NCBI GenBank assembly: GCA_016713885.1
Contig: JADJOF010000001.1
Span: forward strand, 434,001-498,000
Direction of reading: 5' to 3'
DNA: 64,000 bases
Source: Bdellovibrionales bacterium
Lineage (GTDB): Bacteria; Bdellovibrionota; Bdellovibrionia; Bdellovibrionales; JAMPXM01
Below are positions 36,972-48,603 of the stretch, in pieces. Position 1 is the stretch's first letter. Every line of letters begins with the position of its first letter. The position numbers and the translations under genes were made by a program. The notes below the pieces were generated by a model. That model worked only from the letters and a program-made list of their open reading frames with translations. It searched no databases and had not been told where the DNA came from.

Positions 36972-38561
36972 TTAGACCGTAATCGTCTCTTTGTACTGAC
37001 CAAAGACCTTGCGGAGTGAATCTGAGATTTCGCCGAGAGTACAGCCCGCTTCGACGGCGTCGACAAACAGTGGCATCAAATTCGTCGTTCCATCGGCGGC
37101 AGCGCGAATCTTCTCGAGGTGCTGTGCAACCGCGTTCTGATCGCGTTTGGCCTTAAAGGCTTTGAGTCGTGCGATCTGTTCTTTCGCAACCGCCTCAGAG
37201 ACTTTCAGAATCTCTGGTGAGTGCGATTCCTTCTGGATGAACTCGTTCATTCCAACAACGATCTCTTTCTTCGACTCAACAGCCCGCTGATACTCGTACG
37301 CCGCTTGTTGGATTTCGCGCTGGATCCAGCCGGTCTCGATACATTTCACGACACCGCCAAGCCCTTCGATGCGTTCGATGTAGTCGATCGCACGCTTCTC
37401 AAGTTCGTCGGTGAGGGATTCAATGTAGTAAGAGCCCGCAAACGCGTCGATCACGTCAGCGGCGCCTGACTCGTGAGCGATGATTTGCTGTGTGCGAAGG
37501 GCGATGGTGGCGGCCTTCTCGGTCGGAAGCCCAAGAGCCTCATCCATCGAGTTGGTGTGCAATGACTGCGTGCCGCCGAGAACGCTGGCCAGAGCCTGAA
37601 TTGTGACGCGCACGATGTTGTTCTCGGGCTGCTGTGCTGTGAGGGTCGAGCCTGCAGTCTGCGAATGGAAGCGAAGGCGCCAGCTCTTATCGTCTTTCGC
37701 TTTGAAGCGATCTTTCATAATACGCGCCCACATGCGGCGGGCGGCGCGGAACTTCGCGATTTCTTCGAAGAAGTTATTGTGAACGTTGAAGAAGAACGAC
37801 AAGCGTCCCGCAAAGGAATCGATATCGAGGCCCTTGTCGAGAGCGGCCTGAACATAAGTGATGCCGTTTGCGAGTGTGAACGCAATCTCTTGCGCCGCAG
37901 TCGATCCGGCCTCGCGAATATGATAGCCCGAAATAGAAATCGTATTCCAGTTCGGAACTTCCTTTGCACAATAGTCGAAGATATCGGTGATCACGCGAAG
38001 AGAAGGGCGCGGCGGGAAAATATAAGTTCCGCGCGCGATATACTCTTTCAAAAGATCGTTCTGAATTGTGCCGGTGAGTTTGTCGGCGCTAACGCCGCGG
38101 CGACGAGCGACCGCGATATAAAGTGCGAGCAGAATTCCGGCCGTCGAATTGATTGTCATCGACGTTGAGATCTTCTCAAGAGGAAGATCCTTTAAGAGAA
38201 TTTCCATATCTTCGATCGAAGAGATAGCGACGCCGACTTTGCCGACCTCTCCGGTCGACATGACGTGATCTGAGTCATAGCCCATTTGTGTCGGCAAATC
38301 GAAGGCAACCGAAAGGCCGGTCTGACCGCGATCGAGAAGCATTTTGTAGCGCTCGTTTGACTCGCGAGCAGAGCCGAATCCTGCGTATTGGCGCATGGTC
38401 CAAAGGCGGCCACGATACATCGTTTCTTGAACGCCTCGGGTGTAGGGAAACTCGCCAGGATGTCCAAGCTTGTCGTGTGCAGACCAATCGCTCGAGTCGT
38501 AAAAAGATTTCGGTTCAATGCCGCTCGATGTTTTAAACGACTCTTTGCGATTTTTTGCCAT
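36972..38561 (-). CDS. Methylmalonyl-CoA mutase large-subunit catalytic domain
   Basis: 529 residues, the catalytic barrel without the C-terminal B12-binding domain. Landmarks: [20 protein letters not shown] split over PYTRG and [72 protein letters not shown] and [15 protein letters not shown]. The substrate-binding Tyr-Arg and His-Gln pairs are present. It needs a separate cobalamin-binding subunit, which is not in the window. It converts methylmalonyl-CoA to succinyl-CoA. It is the last gene of pccB-accC-biotin carrier-mutase, 10 bases after the carrier gene. Confidence 0.94.
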   Translation of the reverse strand: MAKNRKESFKTSSGIEPKSFYDSSDWSAHDKLGHPGEFPYTRGVQETMYRGRLWTMRQYAGFGSARESNERYKMLLDRGQTGLSVAFDLPTQMGYDSDHVMSTGEVGKVGVAISSIEDMEILLKDLPLEKISTSMTINSTAGILLALYIAVARRRGVSADKLTGTIQNDLLKEYIARGTYIFPPRPSLRVITDIFDYCAKEVPNWNTISISGYHIREAGSTAAQEIAFTLANGITYVQAALDKGLDIDSFAGRLSFFFNVHNNFFEEIAKFRAARRMWARIMKDRFKAKDDKSWRLRFHSQTAGSTLTAQQPENNIVRVTIQALASVLGGTQSLHTNSMDEALGLPTEKAATIALRTQQIIAHESGAADVIDAFAGSYYIESLTDELEKRAIDYIERIEGLGGVVKCIETGWIQREIQQAAYEYQRAVESKKEIVVGMNEFIQKESHSPEILKVSEAVAKEQIARLKAFKAKRDQNAVAQHLEKIRAAADGTTNLMPLFVDAVEAGCTLGEISDSLRKVFGQYKETITV

Positions 38562-38571
38562 ACGACTGCCT

Positions 38572-39132
38572 TTACTTCACGGGCTCAAATGTAACGAGGG
38601 TTTGTCCAGATTCGACGGAGTCACCTGGCTTAACGAGAATCTCTTTAACGCGAACTTCGGCCGCTGCGCGCATTTCGTTTTCCATCTTCATCGCTTCCAT
38701 GATCAGAACGGGCTGGTTGGGCTTCAAGACGTCGCCGACTTTGACGAGTGTCTTGACGATTTTTCCAGGCATTCCAGCAGCGAGATTATCGCTGCTGCCC
38801 ATCTGGCCGCCTTTTTTGAGCGACTCGTGCAAAAGAGCCTCGTCGTTGTAAATGCGAACGGTGCGGAAGCTTGAACGCGTGTAGACCGTGTAGTCGATGC
38901 CAGAACCTGTTCCATAGACGTCGATCAAATACGATCCGCCTTCCCAGATCAGGTTCACGAGGTTCTCAACCATCTTGTAGTCTTGTTTTGAAATCTCGTA
39001 GCGAACCCACTCGCCGCCCTCTTGTTGGAGGGAGACATTCCATGCGTGTCGTGTTTCGTTGATGTCGATCTTGTAGTGTTCGCTCCACTTATCGCGCATC
39101 AAATCGCCAGCTAAATCGGCTTCAAAAAACAT
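38572..39132 (-). CDS. Biotin carboxyl carrier protein of acyl-CoA carboxylase
   Basis: 186 residues. The C-terminal biotinyl domain (about 115-186) has the swinging-arm motif EAMKMENEM with biotinyl-Lys149, preceded by [17 protein letters not shown]. The N-terminal 100 residues have the beta pattern of the BT (carboxylase-transferase linker) domain of propionyl-CoA carboxylase alpha subunits. So the alpha chain is split here into a biotin carboxylase and this carrier. It lies 7 bases from accC. Confidence 0.92.
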   Translation of the reverse strand: MFFEADLAGDLMRDKWSEHYKIDINETRHAWNVSLQQEGGEWVRYEISKQDYKMVENLVNLIWEGGSYLIDVYGTGSGIDYTVYTRSSFRTVRIYNDEALLHESLKKGGQMGSSDNLAAGMPGKIVKTLVKVGDVLKPNQPVLIMEAMKMENEMRAAAEVRVKEILVKPGDSVESGQTLVTFEPVK

Positions 39133-39139
39133 AGTTACC

Positions 39140-40639
<1,500 letters not shown>

Positions 40640-40655
40640 AGCGAGGCTCCTTCAA

Positions 40656-42251
40656 TTACAGCGGAATGTTGCCGTGTTTTTTCGGCGGATTGGTGTCGCG
40701 TTTGTTCTTTAACATCTCAAGCGCGTCGATGATGCGACGACGAGTCATCGCAGGCTCAATCACTTCGTCAATGTAGCCAAGTTCAGCGGCAACGTACGGA
40801 TTGGCGAACTTCTCTTCGTAGTCCGAAACGAGTTTCGCCTTTTCTGCGACCGGATCTTTTGCCTTTTTCATCGCTTCGCGGAAGATGATGTTCACAGCGC
40901 CATCGGCACCCATAACGGCGATCTCGGCCGTCGGGTAAGCGAGGTTGACGTCGCCGCGAAGGTGCTTCGAGCTCATGACGCAGTAAGCTCCGCCGTAGTT
41001 TTTACGAGTGATGATGGTCACTTTGGGCACAGTGGCTTCAGCATAAGCATAGAGAAGCTTTGCGCCGTGAGTGATGATGCCGTTCCACTCCTGGTCTGTT
41101 CCCGGCAAGAAGCCCGGAACGTCGACGAAGGTGACGATTGGAATATTGAAGGCGTCGCAGAAGCGGATGAAGCGTGCGGCCTTGCGCGAAGCTTCGATGT
41201 TCAAACAGCCGGCGAGAACGTTGGGCTGGTTCGCGACGATTCCGACCGAGCGGCCGTTGTAGCGTGCAAATCCAACGATCACATTTTTTGCAAAGTGCTG
41301 ATGCGCCTCAAGGAAGTAACCTTCATCGACTGTCATCTTGATGAGCTCAAGCATGTCGTAAGGCTTTTTCGGATTGTCGGGAATAAATGTGTTGAGCGCC
41401 TCTTCGAGGCGATCGGGACGATCTGTTGTCGGAACGACGGGTGGATCGTCGACATTGTTCGCCGGCAAGAAGTTCAGGAGCTCGCGGATCAAGAGCAAGC
41501 AGTGCTTGTCGTCGTTCGCCGCAAAGTGAGCAACGCCGGATTTGGACGAGTGAGCGGTCGCTCCGCCGAGCTGCTCTTTGGTTACGTCTTCGTGGGTCAC
41601 CGCTTTGATAACATCGGGGCCAGTGACGAACATGTAACTTGTGTCTTTCACCATGAAGATGAAATCAGTGATCGAGGGCGAGTAAACGGCGCCGCCGGCA
41701 GATGGTCCCATGATCGCGCTGATCTGTGGAACAACGCCTGAGGCGAGGGTGTTCTTCAAGAAGATATCGGCGTAACCGGCGAGTGCTTCGACGCCCTCCT
41801 GGATGCGAGCGCCACCGGAATCGTTGATACCGATGATGGGCGCACCGTTCTTCATCGCCATTTCCATGACTTTGAGGATCTTGTTGGCTTGAGTGCGCGA
41901 CATCGATCCACCGAAAACGGTGAAGTCCTGCGAGTAAACGTAGGCGAGCTTGCCGTTTATGCGGCCGTAGCCCGTGATCACGCCGTCGCCCGGAACTTTC
42001 TTGTCGGCCATTCCGAAATTCTGCGAGCGATGGGTAACGAAACGATCCATCTCGACGAAGCTGCCGGGATCAAGGAGGACATCGACGCGCTCGCGCGCGG
42101 TGAGGCGTCCGCCCTCTTTGTGTTTTGCGAGTTTATCGCTGCCGCCATTGGCGAGGGTTGATGTGTTGAGCTTCTCGAGCTCGGCCACGCGTGCTTTCGT
42201 TGTGCGCGGAGCGGGTTGAGCTGCGTCCTTTGATGTATCAGTCGTCGCCAT
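40656..42251 (-). CDS. pccB: Acyl-CoA (propionyl-CoA) carboxylase carboxyltransferase subunit
   Basis: 531 residues, two crotonase-like halves. Typical segments are [20 protein letters not shown] in part (TARERV), [54 protein letters not shown] and [15 protein letters not shown]. The second half has [41 protein letters not shown] and [16 protein letters not shown]. It transfers CO2 from biotin to propionyl-CoA. It is the first gene of the four-gene propionate unit. An alanine/lysine-rich N-terminal tail of about 25 residues precedes the core. Confidence 0.94.
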   Translation of the reverse strand: MATTDTSKDAAQPAPRTTKARVAELEKLNTSTLANGGSDKLAKHKEGGRLTARERVDVLLDPGSFVEMDRFVTHRSQNFGMADKKVPGDGVITGYGRINGKLAYVYSQDFTVFGGSMSRTQANKILKVMEMAMKNGAPIIGINDSGGARIQEGVEALAGYADIFLKNTLASGVVPQISAIMGPSAGGAVYSPSITDFIFMVKDTSYMFVTGPDVIKAVTHEDVTKEQLGGATAHSSKSGVAHFAANDDKHCLLLIRELLNFLPANNVDDPPVVPTTDRPDRLEEALNTFIPDNPKKPYDMLELIKMTVDEGYFLEAHQHFAKNVIVGFARYNGRSVGIVANQPNVLAGCLNIEASRKAARFIRFCDAFNIPIVTFVDVPGFLPGTDQEWNGIITHGAKLLYAYAEATVPKVTIITRKNYGGAYCVMSSKHLRGDVNLAYPTAEIAVMGADGAVNIIFREAMKKAKDPVAEKAKLVSDYEEKFANPYVAAELGYIDEVIEPAMTRRRIIDALEMLKNKRDTNPPKKHGNIPL

Positions 42252-42296
42252 TGCGACCTCCGTTTATTCTTATGAACTTCAGTTTCTAAATTTCGA

Positions 42297-43598
42297 TTAT
42301 GGGTAAGAACGTCCGTACAAACGCGGGAACGGAATTGTTTCACGCACATGTGGGAGTCCGCAGATCCAAGCCACGGTTCGCTCAATGCCAAGACCAAAAC
42401 CGGCGTGTTGGAATGTTCCAAAGCGACGGAGAGCCAAGAACCAAGCGAAGTCCTTTTCTTTCAGATCATGCTCTTCGATTTTGCGAAGCAGGATATCGAG
42501 GTTGTCCTCGCGCTGTCCGCCGCCAATGATCTCGCCGTAACCCTCTGTTGCGAGAAGGTCGCAGCTCATCGATTTTCCGGGCTGGGTCGGGTCTTCTTTC
42601 ATATAGAAGGCTTTGATCGCCGCCGGATAGTGGTGAACAAAAACAGGCTTCTCGAACTTTGACGAAATGATTGTCTCATCGGTCCCGCCAAAGTCGTCGC
42701 CAATGATGAACGCGGGATTCTCTTTCTTGATAATCTGCGCGGCCTCATCATAGTGAACCCGTGGGAACGGCCCTTTGATCGGCGCCAGTTTTGAAATGTC
42801 GCGCTCAAGCGCTTTGAGCTCATCGGCGCGATTGGTGATCACGCGTTGAACGATGTACTCGATGAACTGCTCGGCAAGCTCCATATTGTCGTAGATATCG
42901 TTGAACGCCACTTCGGGCTCAACCATCCAGAACTCGATCAGGTGGCGGCGCGTTTTTGATTTCTCAGCGCGGAAGGTCGGGCCAAAGCAATACACTTTGC
43001 CGAGTGCCGCGGCCGTGGCTTCCATGTAGAGCTGACCGGACTGCGAGAGATAAGCCTTCTCGTCGAAGTATTGAGTTTCGAAAAGTGTCGACGTGCCTTC
43101 GCAGGCGCTCGGTGTGAAGATCGGCGCGTCGGTGAGTGTAAATCCGCGGCCATCAAAAAAGTCGCGAACGGCTTTGACGATCTCGTGACGAACGTGAAGG
43201 ATCGCCGTTTGGCGCTTTGAACGCAGCCACAGGTGGCGATTATCCATCAAGAAATCAATGCCGTGATCTTTAGGTGTGATCGGGTAATCGACTGTGCGAT
43301 GCAGAACCTCAAGAGCCTCGGCGCCGATCTCAAAAACATTGGGATTCTTGGGGTGCTGTTTGACCACGCCAGTGACTTTGACCGTCGACTCTTGCGTGAC
43401 CTGCTCGAAGAGATTCCACGCCTCTTCGCTGCACTGGCCTGGCTCGCTCCCTTTGTAATAGACGCAAGAGACAATACCCGTGCCGTCGCGGAGTTCGAGG
43501 AATTTTACTTTTCCAGAGGAGCGAGTGTTGTAAGCCCAACCCTTCAGCTCAACTGTCTTGCCGACATAGTTTTTGAGATCAGAAATGTAGTACCGCAT
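42297..43598 (-). CDS. asnS: Asparaginyl-tRNA synthetase
   Basis: 433 residues, class IIb. The N-terminal OB-fold anticodon domain ([26 protein letters not shown] in part: LRDGTG) is followed by motif 2 ([24 protein letters not shown] in part: FRAEKS) and motif 3 ([15 protein letters not shown]). [12 protein letters not shown] and the ending [12 protein letters not shown] are AsnS-type rather than AspS- or LysS-type. The start ATG at 43598 lies close to the end of the protease gene; both read leftward with a 58-base gap. Confidence 0.93.
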   Translation of the reverse strand: MRYYISDLKNYVGKTVELKGWAYNTRSSGKVKFLELRDGTGIVSCVYYKGSEPGQCSEEAWNLFEQVTQESTVKVTGVVKQHPKNPNVFEIGAEALEVLHRTVDYPITPKDHGIDFLMDNRHLWLRSKRQTAILHVRHEIVKAVRDFFDGRGFTLTDAPIFTPSACEGTSTLFETQYFDEKAYLSQSGQLYMEATAAALGKVYCFGPTFRAEKSKTRRHLIEFWMVEPEVAFNDIYDNMELAEQFIEYIVQRVITNRADELKALERDISKLAPIKGPFPRVHYDEAAQIIKKENPAFIIGDDFGGTDETIISSKFEKPVFVHHYPAAIKAFYMKEDPTQPGKSMSCDLLATEGYGEIIGGGQREDNLDILLRKIEEHDLKEKDFAWFLALRRFGTFQHAGFGLGIERTVAWICGLPHVRETIPFPRLYGRSYP

Positions 43599-43656
43599 TG
43601 AGGGAAGTTCTTACCCCACATGCGGTTGACACGTAACCCGTTGTAGCGTCAGTGCG

Positions 43657-44880
43657 TCATAGTGCGTTAGGGACGTTGAGACGTCCCTGGGTGGCAGCGG
43701 CAAAGTTGCCTGGATCGACGTGCTTGAACAGAGCTGCGCGCACCTGTTGGGCGGTGAGGGATGGGTTTTTGCCAATCAAAAGAGCAGCCGCGGCACTGAC
43801 AAATGGTGCGGCCATCGATGTGCCGCTGAGGGATGCGGTGCGTCCTCCTGGCCAAGTGCTGAAGATTTGGGCGCCGGGTGCGAAGAGGTGAACGTAGTGG
43901 TAGCTGAAGTTCGAAAATGCCGCTGTATACCCGCGGGCCGTCGAGGCGCCGACTGTGATCTGGGTTGGCCCAGTGAACGCGGCTGGATACTCGGGAATTT
44001 CATCGAGATTCACGCCGCTGTTTCCGGCCGCTGCAACGAAAACAATGTTTTTTGCCGCGAGATCAGAAATCGTTCGCGCCAAAGTTTGCGAACACGGCGC
44101 TCCTCCCCATGACGCGTTGATCACGCGTGCGCCGCGATCGGCTGCGTATTGGAGAGCGAGGATCGCGTCGCCAATGGCGCCAGAGCCTTCTGAGTTCATG
44201 AAATCAAGCGGGAGAATTTTGGCTTTCGGCGCAAGACCCTTCGCTTCGCCCTTGTCGTGTTCGGCAGCGATGATGCCAGCGACATGGGTTCCGTGCCCTG
44301 CGGAATCGCCGACTTCATTTGTATCGCGATCAAAATCCCAGCCGTTGACGTCGTCGATGTAGCCATTGTCGTCATCGTCGATACCGTTGCCGGGGATCTC
44401 TTTGTCGTTGATTTCGATTCGACCTTTGAGTTGAGGGTGGGTGATGTCGACACCGGAATCGACGACGGCCACAAGAACACCTTCGCCGTGGGCGCCAGCG
44501 GCCCAGGCCTGTTCAGCGCCAACTGCGGCAAGGCCCCACGTGTTGCTCACGTTTTCGGTCGCCTGGGGTGTGAGGGCATAAGGCTGAATTTGAATGCGCT
44601 GATCTTGTTCGGCCAAAGCGATGTCGTTTTTGTTTGGTTCGAAGATTTCCTTTTCAAAGTCGTCGCGCGTGTAACCGCGAGCAACGCTGACACTGCCATC
44701 TTTCCAATGCACAACGTAGGAGTTTGGCAGCGCCGTTGCGAGACACTCGGATTTGGTTTCAGGAAAAGATGCGATCTCGGTTGTTTCTTCGCCGACGCAT
44801 CCGGTGAGCGCGAGTGCCAGTGCAATGACGATGGCGATAACCGGTTCGATGATCTTTGGTGTCTGTTCCTGTTGCGACAT
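43657..44880 (-). CDS. Subtilisin-like serine protease, lipoprotein
   Basis: 407 residues. The signal ends in the lipobox LALTGC (Cys28), so the protease should be membrane-anchored. The propeptide-like region (LPNSYVVHWKDGSVSV) precedes the S8 domain with Asp141 (VVDSGVD), His196 (AGHGTHVAG), Asn287 (AAAGNSG) and Ser355 (GTSMAAP). It has the same acidic loop as the secreted subtilisin at 14442-16055 (GIDDDDNGYIDDVNGWDF), so the two are paralogues. This one lacks the C-terminal beta domain and ends soon after the catalytic Ser helix. The 210 bases upstream hold no gene. Confidence 0.92.
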   Translation of the reverse strand: MSQQEQTPKIIEPVIAIVIALALALTGCVGEETTEIASFPETKSECLATALPNSYVVHWKDGSVSVARGYTRDDFEKEIFEPNKNDIALAEQDQRIQIQPYALTPQATENVSNTWGLAAVGAEQAWAAGAHGEGVLVAVVDSGVDITHPQLKGRIEINDKEIPGNGIDDDDNGYIDDVNGWDFDRDTNEVGDSAGHGTHVAGIIAAEHDKGEAKGLAPKAKILPLDFMNSEGSGAIGDAILALQYAADRGARVINASWGGAPCSQTLARTISDLAAKNIVFVAAAGNSGVNLDEIPEYPAAFTGPTQITVGASTARGYTAAFSNFSYHYVHLFAPGAQIFSTWPGGRTASLSGTSMAAPFVSAAAALLIGKNPSLTAQQVRAALFKHVDPGNFAAATQGRLNVPNAL

Positions 44881-45090
44881 TCTGTGACCTCCGTGTCACG
44901 CGCTTTGAACTTCGCTGTGGGAGCGAAATTCCCGGCGCTGTCCTGGTTCAGAATCCTTTCTGAACGGACATAGATATGTCGGAATCGGCGAGCGAAACGG
45001 TTAGTCCAGTCCGTCTCTTTTCAAGGCGAAACTGGCCAGCTGGCCGCTGATTGGAGTTGAGTCGGCTAGACGGAGGTCGAGGTTGGAAGC

Positions 45091-45810
45091 TTAGGGGAGC
45101 TCCATCGAGACCTGCAGCTGTCCGCCGCCCTCCTCGAGTAGAGGAACGATCATGAGACTGCGAGCGAGCTCGGAGTTCGCCGTTATCGGGTAGTAGGTGA
45201 TGTGGCCGATCAGTGTGCCGAGCACGGCACCTGCGGTGACATCACTCAGCCAGTGGTAGTCGTCGGTGATGCGACTTAAACCCACGATTGCCGCAATCGG
45301 ATAAGCGATCGCGCCGACCTTCCAGCCATAGGTGTGTTGCAGCGACGAGGCCGTCGCAAATGCGGAATAGGTGTGCCCAGAGGGCAATGAAAAACGATCG
45401 AGTCGATTGGGCCGCTCGCGGTTGAATGTGAACTTCATAGCGCCGCCGACGACGGTGACGGCGACGAGTGAGCGCATGTGGTGGTAGGAGTTGTCGCGAT
45501 CAAAAAGATACTGACCGCCAGCGATGAAGGCCGAGATGGCGTAGACGCCAAACTTGTCGCCGAGGTTTGCGATCTCGGGACTCATGCGTTGGTTGCCGCG
45601 CCAAGCATCGCGCATCTCCTCATCTTGCGTGCGAGCGGCAGCAATGGCGATCACACCTGCGCCGAGCAGATTCAAGGTGTCGCGGTTTTGTACGCGCTCA
45701 AAACCGGGTGTGACTTGGCTTTCGTAGAAACTCGCGGGGCCGGCGGCTTCGGTTGCGAAGGCAGCGAGTGGGCCCATGGCGAGGACGAGTAAAAAGGTGA
45801 TTCGCTTCAT
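45091..45810 (-). CDS. PAP2-family phosphatase
   Basis: 239 residues with a signal peptide (cleavage near AFA). The tripartite acid-phosphatase signature is complete: KFTFNRERPNR (KxxxxxxRP), LPSGHTYSAF (PSGH) and GLSRITDDYHWLSDV (SRxxxxxHxxxD). Such enzymes dephosphorylate undecaprenyl pyrophosphate, phosphatidate or lipid A. Several hydrophobic helices surround the motifs, so it is integral in a membrane. The N-terminal half (FYESQVTPGFERVQNRDT) resembles the outer-membrane or periplasmic PAP2 proteins of Bdellovibrio-like bacteria. Substrate unknown. Confidence 0.88.
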   Translation of the reverse strand: MKRITFLLVLAMGPLAAFATEAAGPASFYESQVTPGFERVQNRDTLNLLGAGVIAIAAARTQDEEMRDAWRGNQRMSPEIANLGDKFGVYAISAFIAGGQYLFDRDNSYHHMRSLVAVTVVGGAMKFTFNRERPNRLDRFSLPSGHTYSAFATASSLQHTYGWKVGAIAYPIAAIVGLSRITDDYHWLSDVTAGAVLGTLIGHITYYPITANSELARSLMIVPLLEEGGGQLQVSMELP

Positions 45811-45858
45811 GGGTCCAGAGGACTACTCTGTGGAGAACTTGTAAAGCTTGAGATCGCC

Positions 45859-46173
45859 CTACCGACAGGAATAGGCCTTTCCGGAAGCGTGGATCATAAA
45901 AATACCCAGGTCGAGTTCGTTCCACACAATGTGCGTTGCACCTTTAAGCTCCGCTCGTTGTAGAGCCTCGGTCTTCGCATTGTCTTTGCCGGCACTGGCA
46001 AGCAGTGGCCCGGTGAATGAGGAGCTTCCTTCGACGATACCGAGCGATACACAGCCACGGCTATGCATCTGCGTCTCATCGGTCGGAGAGACTGGAATTT
46101 CGCTGAGCTTGCGCGAGCTCACACAGCCGACGGTGATGCTTGAAAGCAGAATGAGAACGGCGAGAAATGGCAT
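45859..46173 (-). CDS. DUF4156-like (RcsF-like) small lipoprotein
   Basis: 104 residues. Lipobox ITVGC (Cys17). The mature part matches the DUF4156 pattern: GCVSLGIVEGSS, then NAKTEALQRAELKGATHIVWNE in part (ATHIVWNE), and a C-terminal ASGKAYSC. The paired cysteines (RGC and YSC) can form a disulfide, as in RcsF, which uses this fold to sense outer-membrane stress. The fold assignment is by motif; a Rcs phosphorelay is not implied. Confidence 0.75.
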   Translation of the reverse strand: MPFLAVLILLSSITVGCVSSRKLSEIPVSPTDETQMHSRGCVSLGIVEGSSSFTGPLLASAGKDNAKTEALQRAELKGATHIVWNELDLGIFMIHASGKAYSCR

Positions 46174-46332
46174 GGCGACTCCTTTTTTTCGATATCGATC
46201 TATCCTGATTATCAGTGGGGTTCGAGCTGTGACGCTAACGATTGAGGAACAAAGCGATTCACCTTTGAAACACGACTGGGCTTGGAGTTTGGTCCAGTAG
46301 CTTTGGCGGTGACTGGCGTCTAAAATGAGAGA

Positions 46333-47385
46333 GTGATCAAGCCTCTGTCATTGGGCATTCTGGCCATTCTATTCTCGACATCGTCTGGGGCTGTCGAACC
46401 CAAGCCGTGCCCGGTTGCTCCTTTGCAGGAATCGAAGATCACGGCTGAGGGACTGACCAAGTACCTTGCGATCTTCAACAAGAAGTCGACGTCGATTGAG
46501 GACTTCGTTTGTTGCCTGCCGGAACAGTTTCGGCAATCCATCGCAGTCGCGCATTCAAGTGTTGCAGCCCAAAATTCCCGCCCCGAGAGCCCGCGCGTGA
46601 TCATGAGTAACTTTGTTTCGGGTAAGCCTCCCACAAAGTTTCTCTCAATCAATGGCGGTCATCCCGATCTGAATCAATCGAATTCCGTTGAGATGGTTCT
46701 CGTGGACGACAAGACGGGCGAAGTCACTCTCCATGACATCTCTTTTTCGAAAGACGGAGCAAAAGTCAGCGAAGCGAATCCACCGCTCTGTTTAAAGTGT
46801 CACGGAAGCTCTCCGCACCTGATCTTTGAGGGACCAACGCTTTGGCCACGATTTGTAAATGGGATGGTGACGGAGCTGGATCATCCGGCGGGCTTCGCGA
46901 ATGGAGTGTCTCGGTCGGCAGCAAAGAACTACTTTGAGAGCAAGGAGTCCGCAGCCAAGCGAGCTCTTAAAGAAAATCCGAGATATCGATGTTTAACGAA
47001 AGATGTTCCGGGAGTGAACTTTCTTATCGAGTTCGATGACGCAATTGAGGAACAGAACGAGAAGAGGATCGCGAGCCTCGCTCGAGAATCAAAAGATTTT
47101 TCTCGATTTAAGACTGCAATGTATGCGCAGGCTGTTTGCCCTCAAGCTGAAATGGACCTCGACTGCCAGCTGAGTGGCGGTAGAGATTGTAAAAACTGGC
47201 TTGCTCCCGAGGCTGTTCGGGAGCTCCTGGTGGTCGGAACTTTGCGGGATTCGATTGCTCGCGCCTTGAATGTCGAAGAATTGAACAAGGCGATCAGAGA
47301 AGAAAAGGCTCGTCTCGATAAGAGCTTCGCTGCGGAGATAAAAGCATCGTCTCGGGAAAAATGGGAAAGTTCGATCAGTGTCTGA
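46333..47385 (+). CDS. Periplasmic protein with one CxxCH motif, unknown
   Basis: 350 residues, GTG start, signal peptide (cleavage near SGA). A single heme c motif LCLKCHG (Cys153, Cys156, His157) is followed by SSPHLIFEGPTLWPRF. Other cysteines occur as CC at 60-61 and near CPQAEMDLDC. The first half has a beta-rich part that ends in VEMVLVDDKTGEVTLHDI. The arrangement, a heme motif in the middle of a large unknown domain, is known from cytochrome-like proteins of Bdellovibrio and Myxococcus, but I cannot name the family. The C-terminal helix is strongly charged (KAIREEKARLDKSF). Confidence 0.7.
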   Translation: MIKPLSLGILAILFSTSSGAVEPKPCPVAPLQESKITAEGLTKYLAIFNKKSTSIEDFVCCLPEQFRQSIAVAHSSVAAQNSRPESPRVIMSNFVSGKPPTKFLSINGGHPDLNQSNSVEMVLVDDKTGEVTLHDISFSKDGAKVSEANPPLCLKCHGSSPHLIFEGPTLWPRFVNGMVTELDHPAGFANGVSRSAAKNYFESKESAAKRALKENPRYRCLTKDVPGVNFLIEFDDAIEEQNEKRIASLARESKDFSRFKTAMYAQAVCPQAEMDLDCQLSGGRDCKNWLAPEAVRELLVVGTLRDSIARALNVEELNKAIREEKARLDKSFAAEIKASSREKWESSISV

Positions 47386-47434
47386 GAAGCTTACCTTTTG
47401 GAAATATGCGAGGTACAGCTGACGAGGTGGTGAA

Positions 47435-47773
47435 TTGGCTAGGAATTTCAAGAGTCTGCATTTTAAGAAGTACGAGGCGGAGAGGGTTTTGTCCGGCTCA
47501 GCGGTAAAGTCGGGTGTGCGGTTGCTCTTTGAGGCGCGTGGAATCTCCATAGGGGATTGGGGAACCGATATCGTTGATGGTTATGAGCGGTTAAGAATTT
47601 CGGGGCCGGCGCTGATGCGTCACGAGGCAGACCCGGACCTTCGCGAGAAGTTTAAGGCGGCATGGCTGGCATCAGAGGGTGAACAAAAGGCGATTTGCGA
47701 AGACTTGCGCCAGAAAAGTTTGGCGATGAGCCGCGCGGGAGCCTCCGCAAAAAGTCAGTCAATTAAGAAGTAG
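47435..47773 (+). CDS. Small basic cytoplasmic protein, unknown
   Basis: 112 residues, TTG start with GAGGTGG about four bases upstream. No signal or membrane segment. It is rich in Lys and Arg at both ends (RNFKSLHFKKYEAERVL; AKSQSIKK) and mostly helical in the second half (LREKFKAAWLASEGEQKAICEDLRQ split here). No family recognised; a nucleic-acid-binding role is possible from charge only. It overlaps the end of the convergent AlkD-like gene by 11 bases. Confidence 0.55.
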   Translation: MARNFKSLHFKKYEAERVLSGSAVKSGVRLLFEARGISIGDWGTDIVDGYERLRISGPALMRHEADPDLREKFKAAWLASEGEQKAICEDLRQKSLAMSRAGASAKSQSIKK

Positions 47774-48563
47774 TGAATGACCTTTTTCGTCGCCGCTCAC
47801 CTCGAAGTTTTTTGAGGGCGGCTTTCTTTTTTGGTGTGAGCTTCTCTGTTGCGGCGCTAAATGCAATCGCGCTGAGCTCGCCGATGTGTCGCTCAAGAAA
47901 CCCCAAAGTGACTGTGGGTTCAGCGTTATAGCTTTCGCGAAGGGCCCAGCCGACTCCGCGTTGAACGTAAAAGTGCTCGTCGTGAATGAGCCGTCGAATA
48001 AGCGGCAGAGTTTTTGTCGCCGATAACGGCTTCTCCCGCTGACGAGCGTAGTAGTGGAGGGAAACGATAGATTGTCGTCGGTACCACGGGCGTCGATCTT
48101 GATTCCACTTCGCGAGGGTTTGAAACCGAAGCTTCGGGTTCTCCTCAACAGCAGCGCTCAATAGACTCGAGATTCCATCGGAGTGGGCCCAGTTGTCGAT
48201 GCGTGCGACCATCTTGGTTAGATAGGGCCAGAGTGGACGATAGATCTCGGTGTGTTTGATTTCTTCTTTGCGAGCCAGTCGCGCACGCTCTTTCGCCCAC
48301 GATTCAAAAAAGAGAATGGCCTGCGACATCGACTCAAAGAGTTCGGCCTTGGTCCAAACGGAGAGCCAGAACATCGCCTTTTCCTCAGTTGTGAGCGCGG
48401 CGAGTTTCGCATAGCCACGCTTGAAGCGATCGCGCTGGGTGGGAACCGAAAGTCCGAGAAGTTTAATTTCGGTGTTCAGATAGCCGCGCAGAAATGCCGC
48501 GGCCCCCGCTTTGGCAGGGAGTTTGCGCATTTCACTGTCGATCGAACGGGCATTGAATTTCAT
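47763..48563 (-). CDS. AlkD-like DNA alkylation repair protein
   Basis: 266 residues made of HEAT-like repeats. The family signature is seen as YLNTEIKLLGLSVPTQR, then DNWAHSDGISSLL (Trp and Asp of the DNA-binding cleft), WNQDRRPWYRRQSIVSL, and YVQRGVGWALRESY. AlkD is a glycosylase that removes cationic 3- and 7-alkylpurines without base flipping. Length is a little above Bacillus AlkD (about 237), with a basic tail. It lies 40 bases downstream of the pnp gene on the same strand and may be the last gene of the nucleoside operon. Confidence 0.82.
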   Translation of the reverse strand: MKFNARSIDSEMRKLPAKAGAAAFLRGYLNTEIKLLGLSVPTQRDRFKRGYAKLAALTTEEKAMFWLSVWTKAELFESMSQAILFFESWAKERARLARKEEIKHTEIYRPLWPYLTKMVARIDNWAHSDGISSLLSAAVEENPKLRFQTLAKWNQDRRPWYRRQSIVSLHYYARQREKPLSATKTLPLIRRLIHDEHFYVQRGVGWALRESYNAEPTVTLGFLERHIGELSAIAFSAATEKLTPKKKAALKKLRGERRRKRSFTTS

Positions 48564-48603
48564 CTATTTGCCGCACCTGGTCGCCAAAAGGAAGAAGGTA
48601 CCT

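Noticed and set aside
40962..41741. Open frame of 259 codons antisense to pccB
   Set aside because: Fully inside a conserved gene on the other strand with no start signal.
43669..43688. Hairpin AGGGACGT / ACGTCCCT near the asnS-protease junction
   Set aside because: It lies inside the 3' coding end of the protease gene and has no T tract.
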